DNA of 7,432 nt, taken from the NCBI GenBank assembly GCA_013203855.1, contig JABMPG010000499.1, forward strand, positions 1 to 7,432. The letters are read 5' to 3'. Both the position numbers and the translations under genes were made by a program. Below are positions 6,225 to 7,432 of this stretch, in pieces. Within the stretch, counting starts at the first letter, position 1. Each line of letters opens with the position of its first letter. Below the pieces are notes generated by a model, which was given only the letters and a program-made list of their open reading frames with translations, was not told the DNA's origin and searched no databases. The stretch comes from a bacterium (GTDB lineage Bacteria; Sumerlaeota; Sumerlaeia; UBA8349).

Positions 6225-7432
6225 TCAGGCCATCATCTGATTCGGCAATTCCAGAACCTTCTCTAACTTGCATCCGCGGGAACCTTTCACGAAGACCAGG
6301 TCGCCCGCCTCCAACTCTCCATGAAGATTTTCGGCGATTTCCTCGTGAGTTTCGCAAAAGGAGAACAACCGATCTCCGGAAAACCCCTTCGCGACTGCCT
6401 GGCGGAACGCCTCCCCGTACAGAAGGACCTTGCCTACGTTCTGTTTTTTCACGAGTTGAAGAATCTCGCCGTGGGCTGCTTCGGACTGATCCCCCAGTTC
6501 CAGCATCTGCCCCAGAATCAGGACGGTTCGGCTCCCTTCCGTCCGCCATTCCTCCAAGGACTGGAGTGCCGAGCCCATGGAATCTGGATTGGCGTTGTAG
6601 CAATCCACGACGAACGTCACATTGTTGATTCGGCGGATTTCGGAGCGCATGGAACAGGGCTCAAAGGTCGCCAGCGCTTCGACGATACGCGTCGGTTCGA
6701 TGCGCATTTTCCACGCTACGGCCGCCGCGGCGACGGCGTTGCGGACGTTGTAGCGGCCGAAAATCGGCAGAAGCACTTCGCAGGCGCAATCTCCGAGGAG
6801 AAGATCGAATCGATAACCTTCGCGGGGTTGAACGCGGATGTTCTCGCCTCGGACGTCGCCCGCATTTTCGAGGGAAAAAGAGGCCAGAGGCCGCTTTCCG
6901 GCCCATCGCTGGATGATGGTCCGCGTGTTGGCGCTGTCCGCGTCGTAAATGATCGGCACGTCCTCGGCCAGCCCGCGAACGGAATCCGCCTTGGCCAGGA
7001 TCAGATCCTTGAGGGAGTTAAACATGCCGATGTGGGCGATGCCGACGTTGAGAAGGAGCAACATGTCGGGTCGGGCGATTTGGGTGAGTCGGCGAAGTTC
7101 TCCGGGCAGGTTCATTCCCAGTTCCAGCACCGCCCAGTCGTTCGTCGGCTCGAGCCGCAAAAGCGTCTGCGGGAGGCCGATAAGGTTGTTGAGGTTTCCT
7201 TGGGTCGCGAGCACTTTCTGCTTACCCTCGGCATGACGCAAGATGCAAGCGAGCATCTCTTTCGTCGTGGTCTTCCCCGAACTCCCCACGACGGCAATGC
7301 GCCGGGCGGGACATTTCGTTCTCCATGCTGCGGCGAAGTCTCCCAGCGCCTGAAGGGTGTCAGCGACGAGAAGGATCGGAAGGCGTTCCTGCCATTTCTC
7401 GGCGGCGAGCGCATCATGGACCACGAGACCCG
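6225..7432 (-). CDS. murF: UDP-MurNAc-tripeptide--D-Ala-D-Ala ligase, 5' end cut off by window
   Basis: MurF adds D-Ala-D-Ala to the UDP-MurNAc-tripeptide to finish the cytoplasmic precursor. The frame is open to the window edge. 401 sense codons are visible (first full codon at 7430), and the usual length of about 450 implies that some 50-80 N-terminal residues lie outside. The in-frame GTG at 7424 is probably internal, because the family has roughly 100 residues before the P-loop and only about 48 are seen. Numbering from 7430, motifs are VGSSGKTTTKEML (48-60), GNLNNLIGLPQTLL (78-91), ELGMNLPGEL (103-112), NVGIAHIGMF (128-137), AKADS (146-150, often AKAE), GRYNVRNAVAAAA (225-237), DCYNANPDSM (276-285), LGQMLELGD (306-314) and VKGSRGCKLEKVLE (381-394). 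The NNLIGLPQTLL and YNANPDSM patterns separate it from MurE. It is the first gene of the visible run; murE would be expected just upstream. Confidence 0.97.
   Translation of the reverse strand, partial: GLVVHDALAAEKWQERLPILLVADTLQALGDFAAAWRTKCPARRIAVVGSSGKTTTKEMLACILRHAEGKQKVLATQGNLNNLIGLPQTLLRLEPTNDWAVLELGMNLPGELRRLTQIARPDMLLLLNVGIAHIGMFNSLKDLILAKADSVRGLAEDVPIIYDADSANTRTIIQRWAGKRPLASFSLENAGDVRGENIRVQPREGYRFDLLLGDCACEVLLPIFGRYNVRNAVAAAAVAWKMRIEPTRIVEALATFEPCSMRSEIRRINNVTFVVDCYNANPDSMGSALQSLEEWRTEGSRTVLILGQMLELGDQSEAAHGEILQLVKKQNVGKVLLYGEAFRQAVAKGFSGDRLFSFCETHEEIAENLHGELEAGDLVFVKGSRGCKLEKVLELPNQMMA

Noticed and set aside
1..7432. Mobile element, CRISPR array, tRNA/rRNA, defence or biosynthetic system
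   Set aside because: The window is filled by dcw genes with uniform orientation and similar composition; I saw no repeats, transposase, RNA gene or foreign segment.

Overview
The window is part of a division and cell wall (dcw) cluster, entirely on the minus strand. In transcription order, from high to low coordinates, it reads murF (5' end cut by the window edge), mraY, murD, a doubtful 69-codon ORF, ftsW, murG and ftsQ (3' end cut by the window edge). Together the genes cover the end of cytoplasmic peptidoglycan precursor synthesis (MurD, MurF), the two lipid-linked steps (MraY makes lipid I, MurG makes lipid II), the septal glycan polymerase (FtsW) and the divisome scaffold protein FtsQ.

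The genes are tightly packed: 21 nt between murF and mraY, 4 nt between mraY and murD, 12 nt between ftsW and murG, and 20 nt between murG and ftsQ. I see no internal terminator or convincing promoter, so a single polycistronic transcript is likely. The one loose spot is about 200 nt between murD and ftsW. It is filled exactly by an ORF whose start overlaps the murD stop and whose stop overlaps the ftsW start.

The organism is a bacterium with moderately high GC and a peptidoglycan wall. The MraY and MurG sequences, with a long loop before PFFK in MraY and an HDSN motif in MurG, are not those of Enterobacteria or Bacillus. They suggest an uncultured Gram-negative-type lineage, perhaps near the PVC group or another deep phylum, but I cannot assign a phylum by eye. 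The order differs from the textbook cluster in that murC, murB and ddl do not lie between murG and ftsQ.

I see no mobile element, CRISPR array, RNA gene, defence system or foreign-looking segment. This is essentially an ordinary housekeeping region. The points worth a second look are the coupled small ORF, the missing murC/murB/ddl, and several motif or loop variants in otherwise intact enzymes.
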